The notes: generated by a model not told the origin, from the letters alone. DNA of 64,000 nt from Chungangia koreensis (GCF_042651785.1 NZ_JBHSEC010000005.1:186001-250000), one strand, 5' to 3'; positions 50,504-59,785 are shown, counted from the stretch's first letter. Numbers and translations are program-made.

Positions 50504-51763
50504 TTGATTCCTAAATTAGATGATTATCAAAAACGATGGGGAATAGAAAGCGATCCGATTATTAAACCTGGACTGGATTCAATTCTTTCTGCATTGGAAC
50601 GATTGGGAAATCCGCAAAAACAGTTGAGGGTGATCCATATTGCCGGGACGAATGGAAAGGGTTCGACAGCTGCGTTTCTTCATTCGATTCTGTCAGAACA
50701 TGGTTTAAAAACGGCATCTTTTACTTCCCCATGGGTTGTGGATGTCCATGACCAAATTAAATTGGATGGACGGAACATTACATCAGAAGAGATGGACGAG
50801 GTATTCAAGAGGATGAAAGATGCAGGTATTAGTGGCATGTTGACGGAGTTTGAACTGTTGACAGCTGCAGCTTTCTTAGCGTTTGAAGAATTTCAGCCGG
50901 ATATCGTATTACTGGAGGCTGGAATGGGAGGACGTTACGACAGTACAAATGTCATAACACCTCTTGTGTCTATTATTACAAGCATTGGGCTTGAGCATAC
51001 GAATTTTTTAGGTGAAACAATCAAGGATATTGCATGGCATAAAGGCGGGATCATAAAAGTTGGAGTTCCGGTAATCACAGGCAAACTTCCAAGCGAAGCT
51101 GCAAAAGTTATTGAAGAAATTGCTGCTGAATTGAAATCAGATGTAATGCGATTCGAAGAAGAATTCAGTATTTCGAGATCGAAAGGTAGCGAGTCCTTTC
51201 ATTTCGACAACAAAAGTATAGGAAATCTTCAACGAACACTTCTCGGAAGCCACCAAGCCTCCAATATGGCACTCGCAATTACTACCGCTATTTTAGTATT
51301 AGACAAAGAATTCTCTATTAACAAAACCCTTCAAGGTGTTAAAACGGCAGTCAATCCTGGTAGATTCGAAAGAATAACAGATTGTGTGTATATGGACGGT
51401 GCGCACAACGTAGATAGTGCAAAAGCACTAACAAAATTAGTGGTTGATAAGTTCGGTGAAACTCCCATTCATTTTGTTGTAGGTATGCTAAAAGACAAAG
51501 ACATTGAAGGCTTCCTCCTTGAATTAACTGGTGTAGCGGCTTCTTTCACATTTGTAGACTTCAGCCATGCACGGGCTGCAAGTCCAGAAGAGTTACTTCA
51601 AAAATGTGAGTTTAGTAGAAAAAGTGTGAAAAATAAAAATAAAGTGACTTTAGACTTACTTTCTTCTGAAGAAGGTGTTACAATTATCACAGGTTCATTG
51701 TATTTGTTAACAGAACTTAGGGAAATAATTCACGGGAATCTTGTAAACAATCAGAATTCTTGA
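50504..51763 (+). CDS. folC: Folylpolyglutamate synthase / dihydrofolate synthase
   Basis: A 419-residue Mur-ligase-fold enzyme that adds glutamates to folates. HIAGTNGKGSTAAFLHSIL is the P-loop near residue 46. LEAGMGGRYDSTNVITP and NFLGETIKDIAWHKGGI are folate-enzyme motifs, and MDGAHNVDSAKAL lies in the C-domain. TTG start after CGGAGAGG. In B. subtilis folC follows valS directly; here about 13 kb of pilus and ATP-grasp genes separate them. Confidence 0.94.
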   Translation: MIPKLDDYQKRWGIESDPIIKPGLDSILSALERLGNPQKQLRVIHIAGTNGKGSTAAFLHSILSEHGLKTASFTSPWVVDVHDQIKLDGRNITSEEMDEVFKRMKDAGISGMLTEFELLTAAAFLAFEEFQPDIVLLEAGMGGRYDSTNVITPLVSIITSIGLEHTNFLGETIKDIAWHKGGIIKVGVPVITGKLPSEAAKVIEEIAAELKSDVMRFEEEFSISRSKGSESFHFDNKSIGNLQRTLLGSHQASNMALAITTAILVLDKEFSINKTLQGVKTAVNPGRFERITDCVYMDGAHNVDSAKALTKLVVDKFGETPIHFVVGMLKDKDIEGFLLELTGVAASFTFVDFSHARAASPEELLQKCEFSRKSVKNKNKVTLDLLSSEEGVTIITGSLYLLTELREIIHGNLVNNQNS

Positions 51764-51833
51764 TGACAAATGCCCAGTAGTTTGATAGCATTTTATCTAT
51801 TGATATAAAATTCAAAGGGAAATGGGTGATTCG

Positions 51834-53549
51834 ATGGATGCGCTTAAAAAGAACCATTTGACGGTCTTTGTATTGTGGCTTTTGATCGTTCCTGCCGGAA
51901 TGACGTACGTCTTAATCAATTATCCTCCGGTAAATCCGGACTGGCTAACAATGATCGCATTCCTAGGTTTAGCGTTGGTCACTGTCTATTTCCCTTTAAA
52001 CTTAAATGGTAGTTATCTTTCACTTGAACAGTGGGTAGGTGTAGCAGTCTTCCTGAAATACGGGTTGTCAGCTGAACTTCTCATAAGTCAATTAATCATT
52101 CTTCCACTCTTATTCAGAAGTAGAAACAGCAGCAGCACACCTCTGATTAACCGCTATTTCTTTAATTCATTAATGTTTTTTATACTATCTATTGCCTCTG
52201 GTTATGTATTTATCATTTTGGGGGGACAATTCGGCAGTTTAGATCTTTATAATCTTTTATTCTTCGGGTTTATCTATCAATTGACATCTACAATTTTTAA
52301 CCAAGTGATTTTGAATTTCTATTTAAGATCACTTGGGCATAAAGTATCCATGCTTTCTGTTGAAACGGTTTGGGATTATTTAGCAGTCGTCTTCATCTTC
52401 CCATTCAGCATCACTTTATATTTGCTGGAAGCTTATGTCGGTGTCATTTCTTTGCTTATTATGGGTGTTCCATTCGTTGTAGTTGCATACCTTCTTCAGA
52501 AGTACAACAATACCGAGCGGATCAATGCAAACTTGCGGACGGCCAGTAAGATTGGTCATCAATTAGCAGACCGTCTTACTTCAGAAGAAGTGTTCAGGCT
52601 ATTTTTGACCAGAGTCGTCGAAATGCTTAATAATGATTACGCTTATATATTGGATATTAGGAAAGATTCAAACAAACTTGTCCTTATCCGAAGTTATGAA
52701 AAAGGGGAACTCCTCACATTAGATGTACCACCACTGGCCATGGGCGAAGGGATTGGCGGTCTTGTCTGGAAGGAAAACAAACCTGTCATCTTTAAAAGAA
52801 AAGAAGAGTGGGAAGGCATTGTTTCAGGCTATATTCCTGAAAACGTCCAAAGTATAATCGCCGCTCCTATTTCAAGGAACCAGGAAATTGAAGGGGTATT
52901 GTTGATTGCCTCTGAAAAACGATTTGCTTTTGAAGAATACCAGTTGAAGATTATTGACTTGCTCTGTTCCTATTTTGCTGTTTCACTTGAAAAGGCGAAA
53001 TATGTACAAGATGCAATTTCAAAAAGTGAACGCTGCGGTTTAACAAAACTATATAATTACCGTTATCTTGACGATAAGATTGAACAAGAGATGTCTCGTT
53101 TAATGGACGGTCAATTACGTCAGCTTTCATTAATTATGATGGATATTGACAGGTTCAAGATGGTAAATGATACGTATGGACATCAGAGTGGAAATGACAT
53201 TCTTGTCGGCTTGGCAAGGTTGTTAGAACAAGAAGTCGGGAATCTTGGTACGCTTGCCCGGTATGGCGGTGAGGAATTTGTCGTTCTACTTCCAGACTAC
53301 TCGAAAGGTGAAGCATTGAAACTGGCTGAAACAATTCGCCAGATCGTTGAAAATCACCCATTCAGGATTCAATCCGACTTGAGTAATGAGCGGGAAACTC
53401 AAGATGTCCAAATCACTTTGAGCATTGGTGTCTCGACTGCTCCTGAAGATAGTGATGAAGCGATGGCATTGATCCGAAATGCGGACCGTGCACTCTATAT
53501 CGGAGCGAAGCGAGAAGGGCGAAACCGGGTCGCGGAATATGTAAAATAA
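51834..53549 (+). CDS. Membrane diguanylate cyclase (GAF-GGDEF)
   Basis: A 571-residue protein with about six to seven membrane helices in the first 220 residues, a GAF domain (about 240-390) and a GGDEF domain. The active-site GGEEF is at about 478-482, preceded by MMDIDRFKMVNDTYGHQSGN, so it should make c-di-GMP from GTP. No RxxD inhibition site precedes GGEEF. The usual Asp in SERDGLT is Cys here. Start ATG 51834 after GGGTGA. Its setting between folC and the prepilin peptidase suggests a link to the pilus. Confidence 0.88.
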   Translation: MDALKKNHLTVFVLWLLIVPAGMTYVLINYPPVNPDWLTMIAFLGLALVTVYFPLNLNGSYLSLEQWVGVAVFLKYGLSAELLISQLIILPLLFRSRNSSSTPLINRYFFNSLMFFILSIASGYVFIILGGQFGSLDLYNLLFFGFIYQLTSTIFNQVILNFYLRSLGHKVSMLSVETVWDYLAVVFIFPFSITLYLLEAYVGVISLLIMGVPFVVVAYLLQKYNNTERINANLRTASKIGHQLADRLTSEEVFRLFLTRVVEMLNNDYAYILDIRKDSNKLVLIRSYEKGELLTLDVPPLAMGEGIGGLVWKENKPVIFKRKEEWEGIVSGYIPENVQSIIAAPISRNQEIEGVLLIASEKRFAFEEYQLKIIDLLCSYFAVSLEKAKYVQDAISKSERCGLTKLYNYRYLDDKIEQEMSRLMDGQLRQLSLIMMDIDRFKMVNDTYGHQSGNDILVGLARLLEQEVGNLGTLARYGGEEFVVLLPDYSKGEALKLAETIRQIVENHPFRIQSDLSNERETQDVQITLSIGVSTAPEDSDEAMALIRNADRALYIGAKREGRNRVAEYVK

Positions 53550-53551
53550 TG

Positions 53552-53590
53552 AGTTCCACAGGTTCATCACCTGTGGAACTGTTCTGTTTG
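53552..53590 (+). terminator. Terminator after the GGDEF gene
   Basis: AGTTCCACAGGT pairs with ACCTGTGGAACT (12 bp) around a short loop, followed by GTTCTGTTTG. The T-run is poor. Confidence 0.7.
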
Positions 53591-53607
53591 GAAGTGTGGG
53601 GTGGAGT

Positions 53608-54363
53608 ATGGAAATTGTCTACATAATTTTATTTTTCATATACGGCTTATTATTTGGTTCATTCTTTAATGTAGTCGGATTACGGGTGCCCATTGGAGAA
53701 TCCATCGTACATCCGCCCTCCCATTGTACGAACTGTAATCGAAGGCTCACAGCATTGGACTTAGTTCCTGTTTTCTCGTATTTATTCCTTAAGGGGAAGT
53801 GCCGACGATGTGGAAATCGGATATCCCCAATATATCCGATCATGGAACTGTTGACAGGAGTTCTATTTGCTTTCGCTTATTACCAGTTAGGGTTCACATA
53901 TGAGCTGATTGTGGGAATTCTTTTTATTTCCTTATTAGTGATCATTACGGTTTCTGATTTCGCGTATATGCTCATACCTAACAAGATACTCTTCCCTTTT
54001 GCTATCCTATTGGCTGCTGGGCGTTTTCTTTCACCGCTTGATCCTTGGTGGGATAGTATAACCGGTGCAGTATTTAGCTTTCTCCTCCTATTGGCAATTG
54101 CGGTTTTGTCGAACGGTGGTATGGGTGGAGGGGATATCAAGCTATTTTTCGTCATCGGTATTGTACTTGGATTTATCCAATCATTACTCACGTTGTTTTT
54201 TGCAGCTGTAATTGGTGCGATTGCCGGAATCATCGTCTTAAAGAAAACCGGTAAAGGTAAAAAGACGCCGGTTCCATTTGGTCCATCCATAGCGGCATCG
54301 GCGATCATCATATATTTCTACGGGCAAGAGATTGTCGCTTGGTACGCACAATTGCTGAATTAA
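53608..54363 (+). CDS. comC: Prepilin peptidase
   Basis: A 251-residue aspartic membrane protease that cleaves and methylates prepilins. The cytoplasmic zinc motif CTNCNRR with CRRCGNRI is near residues 39-75. The first catalytic Asp is in VSDFAYMLIPN, and the second in MGGGDIKLFF (GxGD). About eight membrane spans. The start ATG 53608 follows a GGGG-rich site; GTG 53596 is an alternative. The position between folC and the spoIIB-like gene is that of B. subtilis comC. Here it would process the four pilins encoded nearby. Confidence 0.94.
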   Translation: MEIVYIILFFIYGLLFGSFFNVVGLRVPIGESIVHPPSHCTNCNRRLTALDLVPVFSYLFLKGKCRRCGNRISPIYPIMELLTGVLFAFAYYQLGFTYELIVGILFISLLVIITVSDFAYMLIPNKILFPFAILLAAGRFLSPLDPWWDSITGAVFSFLLLLAIAVLSNGGMGGGDIKLFFVIGIVLGFIQSLLTLFFAAVIGAIAGIIVLKKTGKGKKTPVPFGPSIAASAIIIYFYGQEIVAWYAQLLN

Positions 54364-54377
54364 GTCGGAAAATTTTT

Positions 54378-54408
54378 AGGACAAGACGACACAGGTCTTG
54401 TCCTTTTT
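54378..54408 (+). terminator. Terminator after comC
   Basis: AGGACAAGAC (54378-54387) pairs with GTCTTGTCCT (54395-54404), followed by TTTT. Confidence 0.9.
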
Positions 54409-54445
54409 CATTTTCAGAATGATACGGTGGAAACGGGGTGAAGGA

Positions 54446-55129
54446 ATGAAATTGCGAAAAAAGTACTCGAAAAGTGCAGTGACGATGGCAATGCTTCACG
54501 GTGTTCTCATGGGAGTAGCCGGTGTTCTCATATTCGGATTTCTGTTAAACGTCAGTAACCGGATGGAAGTGAAGAGTGATGAACCGGGTACTGAAGTTAC
54601 TGTAAGTGGTCCTGTAACGAATGCGGAGCCCGGAAATGAAGAAAAACCAGCAAATAATGGTGAGTCAGAAGGATCGGACAATCCAGGACAACCAGCTATT
54701 CAATTTTACGCATTGCAGCACGGCGTATTTACTTCAGACGCATCCGCTAAGGAATTCATATCGACCGATCCTGCTCTCCAGAAAGCTGCAATAATTCCGG
54801 TTGCGGATCAGTATTTCATTTGGTCGGAAATCGGAGTGACAGAGGATGAAGTGAGGAAAGAGGATAAAACAGGAGATACCTTTGTCAAAAGCTTCAGGTT
54901 AAGTGGGGCTGGTTGTATGAAAGGTGACATAAGGGTGCCGGAATTGTTGAAGGAAACAGAACTCCAAAAATTAAATTTTGATGATAGTGTAGATGGTGAT
55001 GATTTGCCAGCGCAGTGGAGAGAGAATATTGCTGCTGTGACGGCGTTTTCAAAGGATATGAAAATCGTAAGGGCACAGTTGCTAGCACACTATATGCTGA
55101 AAAACGAATGCCTCAAAATTGAGTTTTAA
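54446..55129 (+). CDS. SpoIIB-like membrane protein
   Basis: A 227-residue protein with one membrane helix (about residues 14-37, MLHGVLMGVAGVLIFGFLLN) followed by an acidic linker and an extracytoplasmic domain (FYALQHGVFTSDASAKEFIS), SPOR-like in its opening. GGGGTGAAGGA precedes ATG 54446. It lies exactly where B. subtilis has spoIIB (comC-spoIIB-maf). SpoIIB is a SPOR-domain protein involved in engulfment. Sequence conservation in this family is low, so this is mostly a positional call. Confidence 0.6.
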   Translation: MKLRKKYSKSAVTMAMLHGVLMGVAGVLIFGFLLNVSNRMEVKSDEPGTEVTVSGPVTNAEPGNEEKPANNGESEGSDNPGQPAIQFYALQHGVFTSDASAKEFISTDPALQKAAIIPVADQYFIWSEIGVTEDEVRKEDKTGDTFVKSFRLSGAGCMKGDIRVPELLKETELQKLNFDDSVDGDDLPAQWRENIAAVTAFSKDMKIVRAQLLAHYMLKNECLKIEF

Positions 55130-55223
55130 AGGGCATTTTAGCCACAAAATCAATTTTTGCGAAAAAGAGACAATTTTAAAAAGTCCCCTTCTAAGCTATA
55201 TTGAAATCGAGGAGGGGAACTAT

Positions 55224-55835
55224 ATGAAATTTAGATTGAATAACAAACTGGTCCTTGCATCTTCTTCCCCAAGAAGATTTGAATTGCTTTCACAATTAGG
55301 AGTCCCATTCAATACAGACAAATCGGAAGTGCCCGAAACTACAGTCAGTGAGATGCAGCCTACCGAGTTTGTTCAGAGACTGGCACTCGAAAAAGCTGAG
55401 GATGTTTATAGTAGGAATGTGGATTCCTTGATCATTGGTGCAGATACAATTGTCACCTTTGAAGGTCAAATTTTGCATAAACCTAAAAATGCAGAGCAGG
55501 CGAAGGATTATTTAAAGAGATTATCAGGACAAACCCATCAGGTGCATACAGGGGTTGCTTTCAAGAGTAGCCAACTAACTGAAACGATTGTGTCGACAAC
55601 ATATGTGACATTTAAAGAAATACCGGAACAACTAATGGATGCTTATATCGAATCTGGTGATCCATTTGATAAGGCGGGGGGATACGGCATTCAAACACTT
55701 GGTGGTCTATTTGTCGAATCCATTGAAGGAGATTATAACACGGTGGTCGGTCTTCCTTTAGCTTCAGTTTTCACGTATTTATATGATAAAGGGCTTATTC
55801 AAATCACGAAGGGGGGCGGGGAAGATCCAGCTTGA
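55224..55835 (+). CDS. maf: Maf-type nucleotide pyrophosphatase
   Basis: A 203-residue Maf protein that hydrolyses non-canonical or modified nucleoside triphosphates such as dTTP/UTP analogues. LASSSPRRFELLSQLG opens the active site, VIGADTIVTFEGQILHKP (here with IIGAD) follows near residue 70, and FDKAGGYGIQTLGG near 150. ATG 55224 follows GAGGAGGGG; the longer frame from 55119 has no binding site. In B. subtilis Maf affects septum formation and competence. Confidence 0.92.
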   Translation: MKFRLNNKLVLASSSPRRFELLSQLGVPFNTDKSEVPETTVSEMQPTEFVQRLALEKAEDVYSRNVDSLIIGADTIVTFEGQILHKPKNAEQAKDYLKRLSGQTHQVHTGVAFKSSQLTETIVSTTYVTFKEIPEQLMDAYIESGDPFDKAGGYGIQTLGGLFVESIEGDYNTVVGLPLASVFTYLYDKGLIQITKGGGEDPA

Positions 55836-55851
55836 AATTCAGCCTTCCTTA

Positions 55852-56523
55852 ATGATCCGAGACGTACATATTGCGGATAGGCCACGTGAGCGCCTAGTCC
55901 GTCAAGGCGCAAGCAGCCTTTCAAATCAGGAGCTAATTGCTATTTTACTTAGGACTGGCACGAAAGAGGAATCTGTCCTTCATTTAGCGAATCGTGTGCT
56001 TTCGTTTTTTGACCAGATTCAAGAGCTGAAAAACGCAACGATTGAGGAAATGATGTCCGTAAAAGGGATTGGACAGGCCAAGGCGGTACAGCTGCTGGCG
56101 GCTGTGGAACTCGGCAGGCGTTTATCACAAAAGCATCCAGACAAGCGTTATGCAATCCGCTCCCCGCAGGATGCTGCATCCTTACTGATGGCGGATATGT
56201 CCTCGCTCAAACAAGAAAATTTTGTCGTCCTCTTTTTAAATGTGAAAAATCAAGTAATACACCAACAAACCATCTTCATCGGTTCACTGAATGCCAGCAT
56301 CGTCCACCCGCGTGAAATTTTCAGGGAAGCGGTTAAAAGGTCAGCTGCATCTATCATTTGCGCACATAACCATCCATCCGGAAACCCGAATCCTTCACCG
56401 GAGGATATCGAAGTAACTCAAAGATTGACGGAAGCCGGTAAAATCATGGGAATCGAAATGTTGGACCATGTCATCATCGGGGACCACCAATTTGTAAGCT
56501 TAAAAGAGTTAGGTTATATGTGA
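55852..56523 (+). CDS. radC: RadC/JAB-domain DNA repair-associated protein
   Basis: A 223-residue protein with an N-terminal helix-hairpin-helix (MMSVKGIGQAKAVQLLAAVE) and a C-terminal JAB/MPN metal site, HNHPSGNPNPSPED, near residue 172. The biochemical role is unresolved despite the DNA repair name. The start is uncertain. ATG 55852 fits the family (MIRDVHIADRPRERL) but lacks a clear binding site. An ATG at 55783 inside maf would extend it by 23 residues. Coupling to maf is likely. Confidence 0.87.
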   Translation: MIRDVHIADRPRERLVRQGASSLSNQELIAILLRTGTKEESVLHLANRVLSFFDQIQELKNATIEEMMSVKGIGQAKAVQLLAAVELGRRLSQKHPDKRYAIRSPQDAASLLMADMSSLKQENFVVLFLNVKNQVIHQQTIFIGSLNASIVHPREIFREAVKRSAASIICAHNHPSGNPNPSPEDIEVTQRLTEAGKIMGIEMLDHVIIGDHQFVSLKELGYM

Positions 56524-56549
56524 GACTGTTACTTTTCGCTCCAATCCGT

Positions 56550-56555
56550 TATAAT
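56550..56555 (+). promoter_or_regulatory. mreB promoter -10
   Basis: TATAAT 70 bases before the mreB GTG. TTACTT at 56529 is the nearest -35-like hexamer but with only 15-base spacing, so the -35 is unclear. Confidence 0.5.
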
Positions 56556-56619
56556 GATTCATGTGATTTATGACCGCATATTCATTCTCAAAGTCGTCAT
56601 ATAGAAAGGAAGAAATTAC

Positions 56620-57639
56620 GTGTTTGGATTTGGAGCGAAAGATGTCGGAATCGACTTAGGTACCGCAAATACATTAGTTTTTGTTAAAGGAAAAGGAATA
56701 GTTCTTAGAGAACCTTCCGTAGTTGCTAAAAATACGAAGACAGGTGAAATCGTTGCTGTCGGGAATGACGCAAAAAACATGATTGGTCGTACCCCTGGAT
56801 CGATTGTAGCCATTCGTCCTATGAAAGATGGCGTTATTGCCGACTTTGAAATTACTAAAGCCATGATTGAGTATTACTTGAAGGAAGCGATGAAAGCTTC
56901 TGGTGGTACATGGAAAAAGCCAAGCGTCATGATTTGTGTGCCATTCGGCATTACTTCCGTGGAGCAACGTGCTGTTATTGATGCATCACGTCAGGCTGGA
57001 GCTAAAGATGCTTATACGATCGAAGAACCATTCGCTGCTGCTATTGGAGCAAACTTGCCTGTTTGGGAACCTACCGGAAGCATGGTCGTCGATATCGGTG
57101 GAGGAACGACGGAAGTTGCTGTCATCTCGCTTGGCGGAATTGTAACGAGTGAGTCTATCCGTGTCGGCGGTGATGCAATGGATAATGCCATCATCAGTTA
57201 TATTCGCAAGACTTACAATTTGACGATTGGTGAGCGTACAGCTGAAGCGATCAAGATTGAAGTAGGTTCGGCTAAAGTGATCGGCAACGACGAATCGATG
57301 GAAATCCGTGGACGTGATTTAGTGACGGGTCTTCCGAAAACGATTGAGATTTCATCTGGTGAAATTGCTGATGCTTTACGTGAATCCGTCTATGCGATTA
57401 TTGACGGTGTAAAGAAAACGTTGGAAACAACACCTCCTGAACTTTCTGCCGATGTTATGGAACGGGGAATTGTCCTGACTGGTGGAGGCGCTTTGCTGAA
57501 AAACTTGGATAAAGTGATCAGCGAGCAAACGAATATGCCTGTTTTTATCGCCGAAAATCCGCTTGATTGTGTAGCAATCGGGACTGGTAAGGCGCTTGAA
57601 CACTTCGATGTTCTTAGAAAACAGCAGCCAAAAGCATAA
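56620..57639 (+). CDS. mreB: Rod shape-determining protein MreB
   Basis: A 339-residue actin homologue that guides lateral wall synthesis. The phosphate-1 loop IDLGTANTLVFVKGKG, phosphate-2 VVDIGGGTTEVAV and the adenosine motif IVLTGGGALLKNLD are in the expected order. GTG start after AAAGGAAG. mreC and mreD follow in an operon, then minC and minD, as in B. subtilis. The presence of mreBCD predicts a rod-shaped cell. Confidence 0.96.
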   Translation: MFGFGAKDVGIDLGTANTLVFVKGKGIVLREPSVVAKNTKTGEIVAVGNDAKNMIGRTPGSIVAIRPMKDGVIADFEITKAMIEYYLKEAMKASGGTWKKPSVMICVPFGITSVEQRAVIDASRQAGAKDAYTIEEPFAAAIGANLPVWEPTGSMVVDIGGGTTEVAVISLGGIVTSESIRVGGDAMDNAIISYIRKTYNLTIGERTAEAIKIEVGSAKVIGNDESMEIRGRDLVTGLPKTIEISSGEIADALRESVYAIIDGVKKTLETTPPELSADVMERGIVLTGGGALLKNLDKVISEQTNMPVFIAENPLDCVAIGTGKALEHFDVLRKQQPKA

Positions 57640-57652
57640 GGAGTGTTAGGCA

Positions 57653-58555
57653 ATGCCACATTTTTTTTCGAATAAGCGTTTGATTCTTCTGCTTGTCGGT
57701 GTGATCTTTCTTGTGGCATTGATTAGTTTTTCTCTAAGGGACCGGGACCACGCGTCCCTTCCTGAACAAATCGTGAAAGATGTTGTCGGATTTGGTCAAT
57801 CTTTTTTCTCTAAGCCGGCACAATACATAACGGGTGTGTTTGAGAATGTCGATTCCTTGCTGAATACTTATGAAGAAAACAAACGCCTCAAATCCCGTCT
57901 TGAAGAATTCGCGAAGGTACAGGCTGAAGCGAATGATATGGCTTCGGAAAATGAGAGGCTGAGAGAACTGATCGATAAGACGGAAGATCTTCGTGATTAC
58001 GATCCGATCCAAGCGACCGTCATCGCGCGTAATCCCGATCAATGGGAAGAAAAAATAATTTTAGATAAAGGGGAAGTTCATGGAGTCAAAGAAAATATGG
58101 CTGTCATGACTGCCCAAGGCCTTGTCGGAAAAGTTGAATTGACGACTCCATTTACTGCAACGGTCGAGATGCTGACGACACAAAATCCAAATTATCGTGT
58201 TTCTGCTCAAGTAGTAGGAGAACAGGAGATTTTCGGTTTAATTGAAGGATATGATGAAGAACGGAAAGAATTAGTTCTAAAAAGAATAGACTCGGACTTT
58301 GATATTAAAGTAGGGGATTTAGTTATTTCTTCTGGCCTTGGGGGGATTTTTCCGAAAGGCATTCCGATTGGAGAAATTACAGAAGTATCAACGGATGATT
58401 ATGGTTTGACGAAGCTTGCTTATGTGAAACCATCTGCAGATTTCTCCCTGCTCGATCATGTTGTCATCGCAAGCAGAACAATGCAAAACGTAGATGGGTC
58501 TGATGGTAACGATACGAATAAAGAAATCGGTGACGAGGGAGATGAAGAATCATGA
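57653..58555 (+). CDS. mreC: Rod shape-determining protein MreC
   Basis: A 300-residue bitopic protein. One N-terminal membrane helix (LILLLVGVIFLVALISFSL), a coiled-coil (YEENKRLKSRLEEFAKVQAE) and paired beta-barrel domains (VIARNPDQWEEKIILDKGEV, then LVISSGLGGIFPKGIPIG) are typical. AAGGAGTG precedes the ATG. It overlaps mreD by 4 bases. It connects MreB to the wall-synthesis enzymes. Confidence 0.95.
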   Translation: MPHFFSNKRLILLLVGVIFLVALISFSLRDRDHASLPEQIVKDVVGFGQSFFSKPAQYITGVFENVDSLLNTYEENKRLKSRLEEFAKVQAEANDMASENERLRELIDKTEDLRDYDPIQATVIARNPDQWEEKIILDKGEVHGVKENMAVMTAQGLVGKVELTTPFTATVEMLTTQNPNYRVSAQVVGEQEIFGLIEGYDEERKELVLKRIDSDFDIKVGDLVISSGLGGIFPKGIPIGEITEVSTDDYGLTKLAYVKPSADFSLLDHVVIASRTMQNVDGSDGNDTNKEIGDEGDEES

Positions 58556-59076
58556 TCAGGTTCTTCATCCCTCTAATTGCCGTTGTCCTATTTTACTTGG
58601 AGCCCGTATTCGGCTCGTTTTCACCGATAGAAATCAATGATACCCTCTATTTTATGGTCCCTCGATTTATGATCATGTATCTTATTTTCGTCTCGATTTA
58701 CTATAATCGGAAGAAGGCAATAATTTACGGATTAGTTTTTGGACTCTTGTATGATATCTATTACATTGATATTATTGGATTATACTCTGTAATTTATCCA
58801 CTCATCTGCTTAGCGGCTGGGAGTGCAGTAAAATACGTTCATCAAAATCTTGTCGTGGCAACCGCATTGTCCCTCATTTTAGTGGCTCTGCTCGAATTGC
58901 TCCTATATGTGTTCTTCTCGATTATTTCCTTGAAATCTATTGAGTTTTCCATATTCTTGACGACGAGATTAGTACCAACAATGGTAGCCAACTCGATCTT
59001 TTTGATCATGCTTGGCTGGGCATTCCGGAATTTGATACGAACACGTCTCCTTCATACAGGAAAACAGCCGATTTAA
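58552..59076 (+). CDS. mreD: Rod shape-determining protein MreD
   Basis: A 174-residue membrane protein with five to six hydrophobic segments. The family stretch near residue 60 (IIYGLVFGLLYDIYYIDIIG) is present. Its ATG overlaps the mreC stop. MreD forms the elongation complex with MreC. minC follows after 28 bases. Confidence 0.92.
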   Translation: MIRFFIPLIAVVLFYLEPVFGSFSPIEINDTLYFMVPRFMIMYLIFVSIYYNRKKAIIYGLVFGLLYDIYYIDIIGLYSVIYPLICLAAGSAVKYVHQNLVVATALSLILVALLELLLYVFFSIISLKSIEFSIFLTTRLVPTMVANSIFLIMLGWAFRNLIRTRLLHTGKQPI

Positions 59077-59104
59077 TATAGGGGGAAAACATGAGGTGAC
59101 ACAA

Positions 59105-59785
59105 TTGACAAAAAAGCAGCTTGTCCAAATAAAAGGGACGAAAGATGGCCTCGTTCTTAGACTTGATGATCAATGTGCATATGAAGACCTCTTAGAAGAA
59201 CTGAAACGCAAAGTTTCGGATGACGGTTTTGATGGTCAAGCCGAAGTACAGCTTCAACTCGGTCTAAGATATTGTACAGAAGAACAGCTCAAAGAACTAG
59301 TCGGATGTGTTGACTTATCTCCGCATTTGCGGGTTTCCAAAGTTCAAAGTGATGTTATTACGATGGAAGAATCGAACCGGAGGGTCATCGAAAGGCAATC
59401 TGAGACCTATGTCGGAATTGTTCGATCTGGCCAGGTCGTCCAGGCAAAGGGAGATCTTGTCGTGATCGGCGACGTGAATCCGAACGGCAAAGTGATCGCA
59501 GGAGGAAACATTTTTGTGCTCGGACGATTAAAAGGCATCGCTCATGCAGGTTCGAATGGAAATCGTGATGCGGTAATTGCTTCTTCATATTTAGAAGCAA
59601 CGCATCTGATGATCGCCGATCAAATAGAAACGATGACCGACGAATTGACGGTGTTATCGGAAACGCCGGAGATGGAATGCGCATATTTGCATAGTAATGG
59701 GTTCATTGCTATTGACCGTCTTCAGGAGCTTAGGCTTATAAGGCCGGAACTTTCGTCATTTAAAGGAGGAAGCGAACTTGGGTGA
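59105..59785 (+). CDS. minC: Septum site-determining protein MinC
   Basis: A 226-residue inhibitor of FtsZ polymerisation. The C-terminal beta-helix domain has the conserved RSGQVVQAKGDLVVIGDVNP and AGGNIFVLGRLKGIAHAG. The start is TTG 59105, 6 bases after GAGGTGACA, giving the B. subtilis MinC length. A GTG at 59096 lies within that binding site. It overlaps minD by 8 bases, so translation is coupled. Confidence 0.93.
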   Translation: MTKKQLVQIKGTKDGLVLRLDDQCAYEDLLEELKRKVSDDGFDGQAEVQLQLGLRYCTEEQLKELVGCVDLSPHLRVSKVQSDVITMEESNRRVIERQSETYVGIVRSGQVVQAKGDLVVIGDVNPNGKVIAGGNIFVLGRLKGIAHAGSNGNRDAVIASSYLEATHLMIADQIETMTDELTVLSETPEMECAYLHSNGFIAIDRLQELRLIRPELSSFKGGSELG

